From: an uncultured Comamonadaceae bacterium
GTDB taxonomy: Bacteria > Pseudomonadota > Gammaproteobacteria > Burkholderiales > Burkholderiaceae_C
Direction of reading: 5' to 3'
Assembly: GCA_937893415.1 (NCBI GenBank)
Contig: CALBWZ010000447.1
Span: forward strand, 1 to 6,076
Length of the DNA stretch: 6,076 bases
Each line of letters begins with the position of its first letter. The first letter of the stretch is position 1. The notes beneath the pieces were generated by a model. That model was not told the DNA's origin. It was given only the letters and a program-made list of their open reading frames with translations, and ran no database searches. Position numbers and translations under genes: made by a program. Positions 1 to 6,052 of the stretch are shown here, in pieces.

Positions 1-64
1 CTTGTGCGTATGCGGTAGACAATGCCATCACAGCACTCAAGCTGATTGCAAGTTTGTTAATCAT
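1..64 (-). CDS. phnD: PhnD, phosphonate ABC transporter periplasmic binding protein (N-terminal signal peptide only; runs off the window)
   Basis: Only the first 21 codons are present. They begin with ATG at 64 and read MINKLAISLSAVMALSTAYA followed by Q. This looks like a classical type I signal peptide: a Lys near the N-terminus, a hydrophobic core, and an A-Y-A motif before the likely cleavage site after residue 20. A GGAG ribosome site (74-71) sits 6 nt upstream of the ATG, which supports this start. The gene begins 28 nt after the phnC stop, so it is probably co-transcribed with phnC. The identity as PhnD, which binds phosphonates in the periplasm for the PhnC/PhnE importer, is inferred from a secreted protein directly following phnC. 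The mature domain is not visible, so another secreted solute-binding protein cannot be strictly excluded. Confidence 0.8.
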   Translation of the reverse strand, partial: MINKLAISLSAVMALSTAYAQ

Positions 65-92
65 TTAAGACTCCAGTTAAAAAATAGGGATA

Positions 93-947
93 TCAAGCGA
101 CCATACGTTCTGGGCGCATGAAGGGTTTCGTTGGCGAAGACACGTCTGCTACAAGCGCAGGCAAATGCTCGTCAAACGAATGCAGGTTGCTCATGCCAAA
201 CAGTTCTGTCAGGCGTTGCGCAGTAAGTTCTGTGGTGAGGCCATCAAATACAACAGCACCTTCACGCAGTGCAATCACGCGGTGGCAGTGGCGTATGGCT
301 ACGTCGATTTGGTGCAAAGTGACCACGACGGTGACGCCATCGTCACGGTTGATGCGGGCCAAAATATCCATAACGTTTCTGGATGACTCTGGATCCAAAG
401 AAGCAATGGGCTCGTCAGCCAAAATAACCTTGGCCTCTTGGACCAATGTGCGTGCAATTGCAGCGCGCTGCTGCTGGCCTCCCGATAAAGTGGAGGCGCG
501 CTGTGTGTGGCACTGAAGTATGCCAACACGACCCAAGGCCTTTAACGCTTTGATTTTTTCTGAGCCACGAAATATACCGAGATGGCTGCGCAGCGGATGT
601 ATGAACTGGAATTGCCCGACCATCACGTTGTTCAACACACTCAGTCTGTCGATTAAATTAAATTGTTGAAAGATCACGCCAATTGAGCCGCGAATATGTC
701 GAATGCGTGCGGATAATTTGCCTGCGCGTTGTACTTCTTCACCATTGATGGTGATGACAGAGCGCGAATTGTTGTCGGCTGTGACCAGACCCGCCATATG
801 TCGCATGAGTGTGGATTTGCCAGAACCTGATGCACCAATAAGCGCCACCATTTCGCCTTGTTTGATATCGATGTTGATATCTTTAAGCACATGCTTGTTG
901 TTTGCAAAATGTTTGTTTAAACCTACGACTGAAATTGCTGAATCCAT
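93..947 (-). CDS. phnC: PhnC, phosphonate ABC importer ATP-binding protein
   Basis: This 284-residue ABC ATPase energises phosphonate import at the inner membrane, with PhnE as permease and PhnD as binding protein. All nucleotide-binding motifs are intact: Walker A GASGSGKST (38-46), Q-loop FQQFN (93-97), signature LSGGQQQR (154-161), Walker B VILADE (174-179) with D-loop SLDP (183-186), and switch histidine H212 in VTLHQID. The segment from FQQFNLIDRLSVLNNV onwards, and ADEPIASLDPESS, are typical of the PhnC family, which separates it from the lyase-associated PhnK and PhnL also in this window. The ATG at 947 has a good ribosome site, GAGGTG (960-955), 7 nt upstream. A Pho-box array lies about 45 nt upstream of the start, so the gene probably heads its own phosphate-starvation unit with phnD. 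The length is slightly above the usual 250-270 residues, because of a short polar C-terminal extension. Confidence 0.96.
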   Translation of the reverse strand: MDSAISVVGLNKHFANNKHVLKDINIDIKQGEMVALIGASGSGKSTLMRHMAGLVTADNNSRSVITINGEEVQRAGKLSARIRHIRGSIGVIFQQFNLIDRLSVLNNVMVGQFQFIHPLRSHLGIFRGSEKIKALKALGRVGILQCHTQRASTLSGGQQQRAAIARTLVQEAKVILADEPIASLDPESSRNVMDILARINRDDGVTVVVTLHQIDVAIRHCHRVIALREGAVVFDGLTTELTAQRLTELFGMSNLHSFDEHLPALVADVSSPTKPFMRPERMVA

Positions 948-979
948 GACACGTCACCTCTGTTAATCAATATGCGGCT

Positions 980-985
980 AGTTTA
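980..985 (-). promoter_or_regulatory. Putative -10 element of the phnC promoter
   Basis: On the minus strand the hexamer TAAACT (985-980) matches the sigma-70 -10 consensus TATAAT at four of six positions. It begins 10 nt after the last conserved TGTCAC of the Pho-box array (1001-996). PhoB-activated promoters usually have this spacing, with the Pho box taking the place of a -35 element. Transcription would start near 973, giving a leader of about 25 nt that contains the phnC ribosome site. The hexamer match is only moderate; the placement is the main support. Confidence 0.5.
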
Positions 986-988
986 CGA

Positions 989-1042
989 ATGCCATGTGAC
1001 AGTACTGTGAAGAAATCGTGACGGTTTTGTGACACATGGCAT
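989..1042. repeat. 10-bp perfect inverted repeat bracketing the Pho-box array
   Basis: ATGCCATGTG (989-998) and its exact reverse complement CACATGGCAT (1033-1042) flank a 34-bp spacer. The arms overlap the outer edges of the first and fourth Pho-box units, so the array sits almost exactly inside the palindrome. Part of the symmetry may be an accident of the outer TGTCAC-type repeats, but ATGCCATG extends beyond what the PhoB consensus requires. It could be a binding site for a second dimeric regulator, or have no role. Confidence 0.6.
991..1034 (-). promoter_or_regulatory. Pho-box array: four 11-bp PhoB-type half-sites upstream of phnC
   Basis: Read on the minus strand towards phnC, four consecutive 11-mers are in perfect register: TGTCACAAAAC (1034-1024), CGTCACGATTT (1023-1013), CTTCACAGTAC (1012-1002) and TGTCACATGGC (1001-991). 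Each carries a (G/T)TCAC core followed by a variable segment. This matches the known PhoB operator, in which CTGTCAT-like 7-mers repeat every 11 bp and each unit binds one PhoB monomer. Four units equal two full Pho boxes, which predicts cooperative binding of two PhoB dimers and strong induction when phosphate is scarce. The 11-bp spacing and the promoter context are seen directly; binding by PhoB is inferred. Confidence 0.85.
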
Positions 1043-1195
1043 GGTTGAAAAAAGCACGCGTTGTGTACAGGTGTTCTAATTTTTTTGAGATGTGTATAAG
1101 TTGAGTTGTGCAGCGCGGTGTTTGGTGCATCAGACAGGACCTGCTTGGCTGCACAGCGTGTGTGCTGTCGCATCAGCTGTCTCGGTATTGATAAC

Positions 1196-1234
1196 GTTGC
1201 AACCACAAAATGGTGGCTGTGGTTGCAACTTTTT
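1196..1234 (+). terminator. Perfect 12-bp hairpin plus T5, a plus-strand intrinsic-terminator-like structure
   Basis: GTTGCAACCACA (1196-1207) and TGTGGTTGCAAC (1218-1229) are exact reverse complements separated by a 10-nt loop. On the plus strand TTTTT follows at once (1230-1234), as in a factor-independent terminator. In the minus-strand direction, in which all the genes read, the hairpin is followed by GTTATC with no U-run, so it should not act as a standard terminator for the phnM transcript. It therefore implies either a plus-strand RNA ending here, with no recognised gene producing it, or a hairpin with another role. The octamer GTTGCAAC at each end is itself palindromic, so the same bases could be a paired operator. 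Confidence 0.5.
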
Positions 1235-1351
1235 GCTCGCAAGTTGGATTTGCAGCGTGTTAAAACTGCTTCAAAATTGGGCGGCTCAGAGGCTTTGAGA
1301 GTGCTAAGTGCGCTCCTGCGTGAGTCTGTAACGAGCGCCCCGCAGAAGCGC

Positions 1352-2536
1352 TCACACCACCCGCTGCCCCCGGCGCCATACAGCGCGGACCACGCCATGG
1401 CGCAAGTGCTCCGGCGCGGCACCCCTACCTGCTGTTTGTGACATGTCAGCCACGTGCACTTGTACCAAGTCGCCTCGCATGCCTGCTGCAATGACGCCGC
1501 GATCAGGCAACTTGCAAGCCGCTGCGGGGTTGCTGCTGACCAGCGCCACGGCCTGTGGCCACGTCATGATGTCTGATTCCACCAGCATGACGACAGCGCT
1601 GAGCAAGCTGCCTGGCACGTAGTCTGATGACAACATGTCTAGCAGGCCGTGTTTGGCCAACTCAACGGCTGCCACATTGCCAGAGTGTGAGCCGCCGCGC
1701 ACCACATTGGGGCCGCCCATCACGGTCAGCAACCCCAGTGAGCGAGCTGTTTGGGCGGCTAACAACGTGGTTGGAAATTCGCAAATCGCGACACCCTCTT
1801 GGTGGGCTTGTTGTACGTGCGATACGGTGGTGTCGTCGTGGCTGGCCAAAGCAATGCCGTGTTCGCGGCAAAACGCCACAAAGTACTCTCTGTGCGGCAC
1901 AGCATGCTTGGCCTGTATGGTTTTGCTGTGAGCGAGTTGGGTTTGGAATTTGTCTTCACTCCAGCCTTTTTTACCTGTGTAATAGATGCGTGCCGCATCT
2001 ACGTTTTCCCATTGTCTCTGGCCCGGCGTGTGGTCCATCAACGAAATTAAACGCAGCCGTGCATGGTTGATGAAGGGTTGGAACAGTTCAATGGTATTCG
2101 GCGCTGGTAGTTCGCAGCGGACATGAAAAAAGTGTTCGGCACGCAGTATGTCTTGCGCAACGCAGGCATCAAATGCGTTGATCACACCACGCAGGTCTGC
2201 GCCTCGCAAGCTCTCATGGTCAATATCGCCCACACCCAAGGCATCAAACACGGTTGTGATGCCAGCTGCAGCAATCTCTGCGTCGTGAGCCAGCAAGGCT
2301 GGAACTGAGGGCCAGTGCGTGCTGGGCCTGGGCATGAGGTGGCGCTCAAAATTATCGGTGTGTATTTCAATGAATCCTGGCAACACATAGTCACCACCCA
2401 TGTCTACGGCACTGGTCACCGATGTGCCACCGGTGTGTACGTCTTGAATAGTACCGTCTTGGATGTGGATGCAGCCGTGCATCACTTCGTCTGCCAACAC
2501 GACACGTGCGTTGGACAAGGTAATTGTGTGGCTCAT
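1352..2536 (-). CDS. phnM: PhnM, ribose-1-phosphonate-5-triphosphate diphosphohydrolase (C-P lyase pathway)
   Basis: This 394-residue metal-dependent hydrolase belongs to the amidohydrolase superfamily. In the known pathway PhnM removes pyrophosphate from ribose-1-phosphonate-5-triphosphate, making the substrate for PhnJ. The short N-terminal beta region leads into LPGFIEIHTDNFERH (52-66), whose H59-x-D61 is the family form of the first metal-binding motif. Further conserved segments are FHVRCE (137-142), LMDHTPGQ (166-173), ASHDD (231-235), GGPNVVRGGSHSGN (274-287) and SSDYVP (303-308), with D305 as the expected catalytic or metal-binding Asp. The frame is open for 30 more codons upstream, but ATG 2536 is preferred. 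It overlaps the phnL stop as ATGA, has GGAG (2546-2543) 6 nt upstream, and begins with the family-like MSHTITLSNARVV. It is the last gene of the lyase block; no clear minus-strand terminator follows. Confidence 0.95.
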   Translation of the reverse strand: MSHTITLSNARVVLADEVMHGCIHIQDGTIQDVHTGGTSVTSAVDMGGDYVLPGFIEIHTDNFERHLMPRPSTHWPSVPALLAHDAEIAAAGITTVFDALGVGDIDHESLRGADLRGVINAFDACVAQDILRAEHFFHVRCELPAPNTIELFQPFINHARLRLISLMDHTPGQRQWENVDAARIYYTGKKGWSEDKFQTQLAHSKTIQAKHAVPHREYFVAFCREHGIALASHDDTTVSHVQQAHQEGVAICEFPTTLLAAQTARSLGLLTVMGGPNVVRGGSHSGNVAAVELAKHGLLDMLSSDYVPGSLLSAVVMLVESDIMTWPQAVALVSSNPAAACKLPDRGVIAAGMRGDLVQVHVADMSQTAGRGAAPEHLRHGVVRAVWRRGQRVV

Positions 2537-3270
2537 ACAGCACTCCGTAACTGACTGATTGACACCTTGCGGGTGGCGACTCGCTCGCGCACTTCGGTGT
2601 CGTGGAAGATCCCCAATACAGCGCAACCTGTGCTGCGCAATGCCAAGATGAGTTCAACAACCGTCTCGGCATTGGCCTTGTCTAGTGAGGCTGTAGGCTC
2701 GTCCAGCAACATCAATGGACGCGGTCTGATCAGGCTGCGCGCGATATTGATGCGTTGTTGCTCGCCACCTGAAAATGTTGCGGGCGGTAGGCTCCAAAGT
2801 GATTCAGGTATGCGCAGCTTGGCAAGCCAGAGCTTGGCCTCGTCTCTGGCGGCGCTGAGTGCTTGTTCTCTGGCGCTCTTGTCACCATGGTTGGGCTGCC
2901 ACATATCCAATAGGGGTTCAGCCACCACATCCAACGCACTGATCCTGGGGATGACGCGCAAAAACTGGCTGACATAGCCGATGTCGTTTTGGCGAATATC
3001 AAGCAGCTCAGGTTCACTGGCTTGTACAACATCTATCCATTCGTCGTTGCTGCGGCGCAGCGCAATGGCACCAGATGTGGCTCGGTAGTTGGCATGAATG
3101 AGTTTCAGTAAGGTACTTTTCCCTTGCCCTGATGGGCCTTCAATGACAACGCATTCACCGTCGTCTATAGACAGGTTGAGCGTGTCCAAAACAGGTAAAT
3201 GTATGCCGCCTTGGGCGTGTAGTGTGAAGGCCTTGTTCAGGCCGGTGATGTGTAAGCGTTGTGTGGTCAT
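2533..3270 (-). CDS. phnL: PhnL, C-P lyase complex ABC-type ATPase
   Basis: This is a 245-residue ABC ATPase. PhnL is not a transporter subunit: it works with PhnG, PhnH and PhnI in coupling phosphonate to ATP, and with PhnK it forms a dual ATPase module on the lyase core. Motifs seen: Walker A GPSGQGKST (45-53), Q-loop YVSQFLRVIPRISALDVV (99-116), a segment strongly diagnostic of PhnL, signature FSGGEQQR (166-173), Walker B LMLLDE (186-191), D-loop SLDK (195-198), and switch H223 in GIFHD. The ATG at 3270 overlaps the phnK stop by 4 nt (ATGA), and the stop overlaps the phnM start in the same way. No clear Shine-Dalgarno precedes the start, so translation probably relies on coupling to phnK. 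The 122-145 region is longer and more polar than in the Escherichia coli protein as I recall it. Confidence 0.95.
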   Translation of the reverse strand: MTTQRLHITGLNKAFTLHAQGGIHLPVLDTLNLSIDDGECVVIEGPSGQGKSTLLKLIHANYRATSGAIALRRSNDEWIDVVQASEPELLDIRQNDIGYVSQFLRVIPRISALDVVAEPLLDMWQPNHGDKSAREQALSAARDEAKLWLAKLRIPESLWSLPPATFSGGEQQRINIARSLIRPRPLMLLDEPTASLDKANAETVVELILALRSTGCAVLGIFHDTEVRERVATRKVSISQLRSAV

Positions 3271-4049
3271 GGTTGCAGCACTGAAGAGACTAAGACTTGG
3301 GTGTAAGGGTGTTGTGGGTCGTCAAGCACTTGGTCTGTCAGGCCAGACTCCACCACCTCGCCTTGGTACATCACCAGCATGCGGTGCGCTAGCAAACGCG
3401 CCACGGCCAAGTCGTGGGTCACTATGACCACAGACAAGTCCAGCTCTCTTGTAAGCTGGCGCAGCAAGTCTAGGAGCCGTGCTTGAACAGACACGTCTAG
3501 ACCTGATGTGGGCTCGTCCATAAAGATAAGGCGTGGGTGCGTGACCAAATTACGGGCGATTTGCAAGCGTTGTTGCATGCCGCCAGAAAACGTGCGAGGG
3601 GTGTCGTCAATACGCGACGCATCAATTTCTACTTTGTGCAACCAGTCGGTAGCGGTTGCGCGCAATTGGCCATAGTGGCGAACGCCCAAGTTCATCAAGC
3701 GCTCCCCCACATTGCCGCCTGCAGATACATCCATGCGCAAGCCGTCGGGGGCGTGCTGGTGTACATAGCCCCATTCGGTTCTTGCCAACGTGCGTTGGCG
3801 CACCACGCTCAGCGCACGGACATCTAGCAGTTCACCTTGGGTGGTGCGGTAATGGATGCTGCCTGCGTCAGGTTCCATGCGCCCTGCCAATAGGTTGAGC
3901 AGCGTTGATTTGCCAGAACCAGACTCGCCCACAATTGCCAACACTTCGCCAGGCCATAGGTCAAACCCTACATCTTTTAGGACGCTGCGTTGTGCAAACG
4001 ATTTACTCAGGCCTGTAACTTGTAGCAAAGCCGCTTTGGTGGTGCTCAT
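3267..4049 (-). CDS. phnK: PhnK, C-P lyase complex ABC-type ATPase
   Basis: This 260-residue ABC ATPase resembles oligopeptide-importer ATPases, as PhnK does. In known systems it docks on the PhnGHIJ core beside PhnJ and pairs with PhnL, and ATP turnover is needed for phosphonate breakdown. Motifs seen: Walker A GESGSGKST (41-49), Q-loop WGYVHQHAPDGLRMDVSAG (93-111), a PhnK hallmark, signature FSGGMQQR (154-161), Walker B LIFMDE (174-179), D-loop GLDVSVQ (183-189), switch H212, and an Opp-like tail DPQHPYTQVLVSSVL (244-258). An in-frame ATG 12 codons upstream (4085) is rejected. ATG 4049 overlaps the phnJ stop as ATGA, carries a strong GGAGG 7 nt upstream, and gives the normal family N-terminus. 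It overlaps phnL by 4 nt at its end. Confidence 0.95.
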   Translation of the reverse strand: MSTTKAALLQVTGLSKSFAQRSVLKDVGFDLWPGEVLAIVGESGSGKSTLLNLLAGRMEPDAGSIHYRTTQGELLDVRALSVVRQRTLARTEWGYVHQHAPDGLRMDVSAGGNVGERLMNLGVRHYGQLRATATDWLHKVEIDASRIDDTPRTFSGGMQQRLQIARNLVTHPRLIFMDEPTSGLDVSVQARLLDLLRQLTRELDLSVVIVTHDLAVARLLAHRMLVMYQGEVVESGLTDQVLDDPQHPYTQVLVSSVLQP

Positions 4050-4912
4050 GCTGACGCCTCCGTCGTGGCTTGTACTGATTGGCAATGGTCAGAGTCAGAA
4101 CATACGAACATGCGCAGCCCGTCGTTGTCCATGATGAGTTCGTCTAAAAATGTGTTTGTTGAGCCGCACAATGCGCATGGCTGATCCCACTGCTGCACCT
4201 CGAATGGGTGGTCGTCAAAGCCCAGACTTTCAACATTGGTGTAAGGGGGTATGGCGTAGATGCGTTTCTCGCGGCCTGCGCCAAACAGCTGCAGCGCTGG
4301 GTTGTTGTGCATTTTGGGGTTGTCAAACTTGGGGATTGGTGAGGGCGACATCAGGTAACGCCCATTCACCATGACGGGGTAGTCGTAGCTGGTTGCTATG
4401 TGTCCATAGCGTGCAATGTCTTCGTACAACTTGACATGCATCAGACCGTATTCGGCCAAGCTGTGCATCAATTCTGTTTGTTCAGCGCGCGGCTCCAGTT
4501 GCTGCATGGGTTCGGGCACAGGTACTTGGTAGACCAGTATTTGTCCTTCGCGAAGTGGCTGTTCTGGAATGCGGTGGCGTGTTTGTATGACGGTTGCTTG
4601 CTCGGTATGGCTGGAAATATCAACACCTGCGGTGCGTTGAAAAAAGCGGCGAATATTGACAGCGTTCACTGTGTCGTCAGACCCTTGGTCAATGACCTTT
4701 AGCGTGTCTTGTGGCCCCAGCACTGCAGCGGTGACCTGAATGCCGCCAGTCCCCCAGCCGTAGGGCAACGGCATTTCGCGCGAGCCGAATGGTACTTGGT
4801 GGCCAGGAATAGCAACTGCTTTCAAAATAGCGCGCCGAATCATGCGCTTTGTTTGCTCGTCTATATAGGCGAAATTGACGCCTTCGGCGCGTTGTATGGT
4901 GGTATCGCTCAT
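4046..4912 (-). CDS. phnJ: PhnJ, C-P lyase (radical-SAM iron-sulfur enzyme)
   Basis: This 288-residue protein is the enzyme that cleaves the C-P bond of 5-phosphoribosyl 1-phosphonate, giving 5-phosphoribosyl 1,2-cyclic phosphate and the alkane, such as methane from methylphosphonate. The [4Fe-4S] cluster cysteines follow the unusual PhnJ spacing CX2CX21C: C246, C249 and C271. They are followed by C277, the equivalent of the thiyl-radical Cys272 of Escherichia coli. The glycyl-radical candidate is G37 in AVAIPG, matching Gly32 of E. coli with the same 5-residue offset as the cysteines. Other hallmarks are FAYIDEQTKRMIRRAILKAV (14-33), PYGWGTGGIQVTA (50-62), KLYEDIARYGHIAT (161-174), PSPIPKFDNPKM (190-201) and LFGAGREKRIYA (209-220). 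The start overlaps the phnI stop as ATGA with only a weak ribosome site, and the stop overlaps phnK. No key residue is missing. Confidence 0.98.
   Translation of the reverse strand: MSDTTIQRAEGVNFAYIDEQTKRMIRRAILKAVAIPGHQVPFGSREMPLPYGWGTGGIQVTAAVLGPQDTLKVIDQGSDDTVNAVNIRRFFQRTAGVDISSHTEQATVIQTRHRIPEQPLREGQILVYQVPVPEPMQQLEPRAEQTELMHSLAEYGLMHVKLYEDIARYGHIATSYDYPVMVNGRYLMSPSPIPKFDNPKMHNNPALQLFGAGREKRIYAIPPYTNVESLGFDDHPFEVQQWDQPCALCGSTNTFLDELIMDNDGLRMFVCSDSDHCQSVQATTEASA
4057..4061 (-). promoter_or_regulatory. Strong ribosome binding site that sets the phnK start
   Basis: GGAGG on the minus strand (4061-4057) lies inside the last codons of phnJ, 7 nt before the phnK ATG at 4049. It is the best Shine-Dalgarno among the overlapping junctions: phnJ and phnL have weak or no match, while phnM has GGAG. 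It supports the internal start over the upstream in-frame ATG at 4085. Confidence 0.7.
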
Positions 4913-6039
4913 AGGTTGTTCTCGCTAGGTGTCGCGTTGCGCATGCGTCTGACCAAATCCAGCTCGGCTTGAAAATCCACGTAATGTGGCAATTTCAAAT
5001 GCTGCACAAAGCCAGATGCTTCTAAGCTGTCGCTGTGCGACAGGACAAATTCCTCCATTTGTGCCGGTGATTCTTTGCGCTCAGAAAATTCATCAGCTCT
5101 CAGTGCCCTGTCTAGCAAGGACATGGACATGGCCTTTCTTTCGCAATGGCCCATCGCCAAGCCATAGCCGCGGGTGAACTGGGGTGGGCTGTCTATGCTG
5201 CCCTCAAATTGGGTGATCATTTCGCACTCTGTAATTTGTATGTCGCCTATGTCGATCTCGAAGCCAAGCTCATCAGGCGTCATGCAAACGCTGACCAACC
5301 CCAAGCGTATTTCGCCCACAAAGGGGTGGTTGCCTGCGTAGCCACGCTGCGTGGAATAGGCCATGGCCAATGCATAGCCCTCGTCGCTGCGTGCCAGGTT
5401 TTGCAGCCGCAGCGCACGTGACGCTGGAAAGTGCAATGGCTCGCGTGTGAGGTCACCGGGCTGCGGGTCGCCCGTTGGCGGGGGCTGGGTTTCAATCAAG
5501 CCCTCTTGATTGAGCAAGTCGACCACGCGAATGGGCGTGGTGGTGTCTTCTTGCGCGCTGTGGTGAATGTCGTCATGGGTATTGCTGTTGGTGTGGCTTG
5601 GTGGTGTGACGTGTTCAGCCTCGTTGTGCGCATTGACCAGCAGTTGAAAGTCCAACAGGCGTTGCGTGTAGTCATACGTGGCACCGAGAACTTGCCCGCC
5701 TGGCACGTCTTTGAAAGAAGCTGAAATGCGCCTGTCTAACAGCATGTTGGCGGTATCCAAAGGCGTTGTGTGGCCTAAGCGCGGAAGCGTTGCTCTGTAA
5801 GCGCGTAGCAAAAATATAGCCTCAACCAAATCGCCGCTGGCCTGCTTGATAGCCAGCGCCGCCAGCTCAGGGTCGTATACGGAGCCCTCAGTCATGACAC
5901 GGTCTACAGACAGTTTTAGTTGTTCGCGTATTTGTGCGACATCCAGTTCTGGCAAGGCTGTATCGCCACGTCTTTGTTGATCCAGCAGCTCATAGCTGCG
6001 CAAAATAGCGGCTTCGCCACCTTTAACTGCGACATACAT
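4909..6039 (-). CDS. phnI: PhnI, C-P lyase core subunit (nucleosidase / phosphonate-ATP coupling)
   Basis: This 376-residue core subunit is the catalytic component that, with PhnG, PhnH and PhnL, displaces adenine from ATP by phosphonate to form ribose-1-phosphonate-5-triphosphate. Alone, PhnI acts as a purine nucleosidase. Family hallmarks are MYVAVKGGEAAI (1-12), RVMTEGSVYDPELAALAIKQ (47-66), EAIFLLRAYR (73-82), YDYTQRLLDF (122-131), AYSTQRGYAGNHPFVGEIR (227-245), ECEM (271-274), FTRGYGL (288-294), ERKAMSMSLLDRAL (300-313) and HLKLPHYVDFQAEL (347-360). H347 and H352 correspond to the metal-binding His328 and His333 of the E. coli complex. It is about 20 residues longer than E. coli PhnI, mainly from a polar His/Asn/Asp/Thr-rich insert at about 140-170. 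The ATG at 6039 has AGG 8 nt upstream and lies 13 nt after the presumed phnH stop; the end overlaps phnJ by 4 nt. Confidence 0.97.
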   Translation of the reverse strand: MYVAVKGGEAAILRSYELLDQQRRGDTALPELDVAQIREQLKLSVDRVMTEGSVYDPELAALAIKQASGDLVEAIFLLRAYRATLPRLGHTTPLDTANMLLDRRISASFKDVPGGQVLGATYDYTQRLLDFQLLVNAHNEAEHVTPPSHTNSNTHDDIHHSAQEDTTTPIRVVDLLNQEGLIETQPPPTGDPQPGDLTREPLHFPASRALRLQNLARSDEGYALAMAYSTQRGYAGNHPFVGEIRLGLVSVCMTPDELGFEIDIGDIQITECEMITQFEGSIDSPPQFTRGYGLAMGHCERKAMSMSLLDRALRADEFSERKESPAQMEEFVLSHSDSLEASGFVQHLKLPHYVDFQAELDLVRRMRNATPSENNL

Positions 6040-6052
6040 AGTGGTTACCTGC

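Larger units (their letters stand above)
948..1351. other. 404-nt gap between phnM and phnC, non-coding and regulatory
   Basis: I see no convincing protein gene here on either strand. The open frames that cross it also run antisense or out of frame through the end of phnM or through the Pho-box array, and they lack persuasive ribosome sites. From the phnM side towards phnC it holds a short GC stem at the phnM stop (GAGCGC 1333-1338 with GCGCTC 1348-1353), a perfect 12-bp hairpin with T5 on the plus strand (1196-1234), and a weak minus-strand stem (1068-1054) followed by T6 (1053-1048). The Pho-box array, the -10 element and the phnC ribosome site follow. About 200 nt (roughly 1050-1195 and 1235-1330) have no feature I can name. 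Confidence 0.7.

Noticed and set aside
118..516. Plus-strand 132-codon open frame opposite phnC
   Set aside because: It is fully antisense to phnC, whose ABC motifs are all intact; there is no independent support.
969..974. CATATT as an alternative -10 for phnC
   Set aside because: It would place the start of transcription at or within the ribosome binding site and does not fit the usual Pho-box to -10 spacing.
1333..1353. GAGCGC/GCGCTC stem at the phnM stop as a terminator
   Set aside because: It has only 6 bp with a 9-nt loop and no T-run on the minus strand after it.
1106..1441. Plus-strand open frame of 111 codons across the gap
   Set aside because: It runs antisense into the end of phnM, passes through the hairpin and its T-run, and has no recognisable domain; it is best explained as chance.
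967..1491. Minus-strand 174-codon open frame covering the phnM tail and the gap
   Set aside because: It starts inside phnM in another frame, runs through all four Pho-box units and has no family-like sequence or convincing ribosome site.
2537..2626. Upstream extension of phnM to ATG 2626
   Set aside because: The extra 30 residues lie inside phnL and resemble out-of-frame coding; ATG 2536 has the ATGA overlap and a GGAG site.
4050..4085. Upstream extension of phnK to ATG 4085
   Set aside because: The 12 extra residues are an out-of-frame reading of the phnJ tail and include the GGAGG that serves the ATG at 4049.
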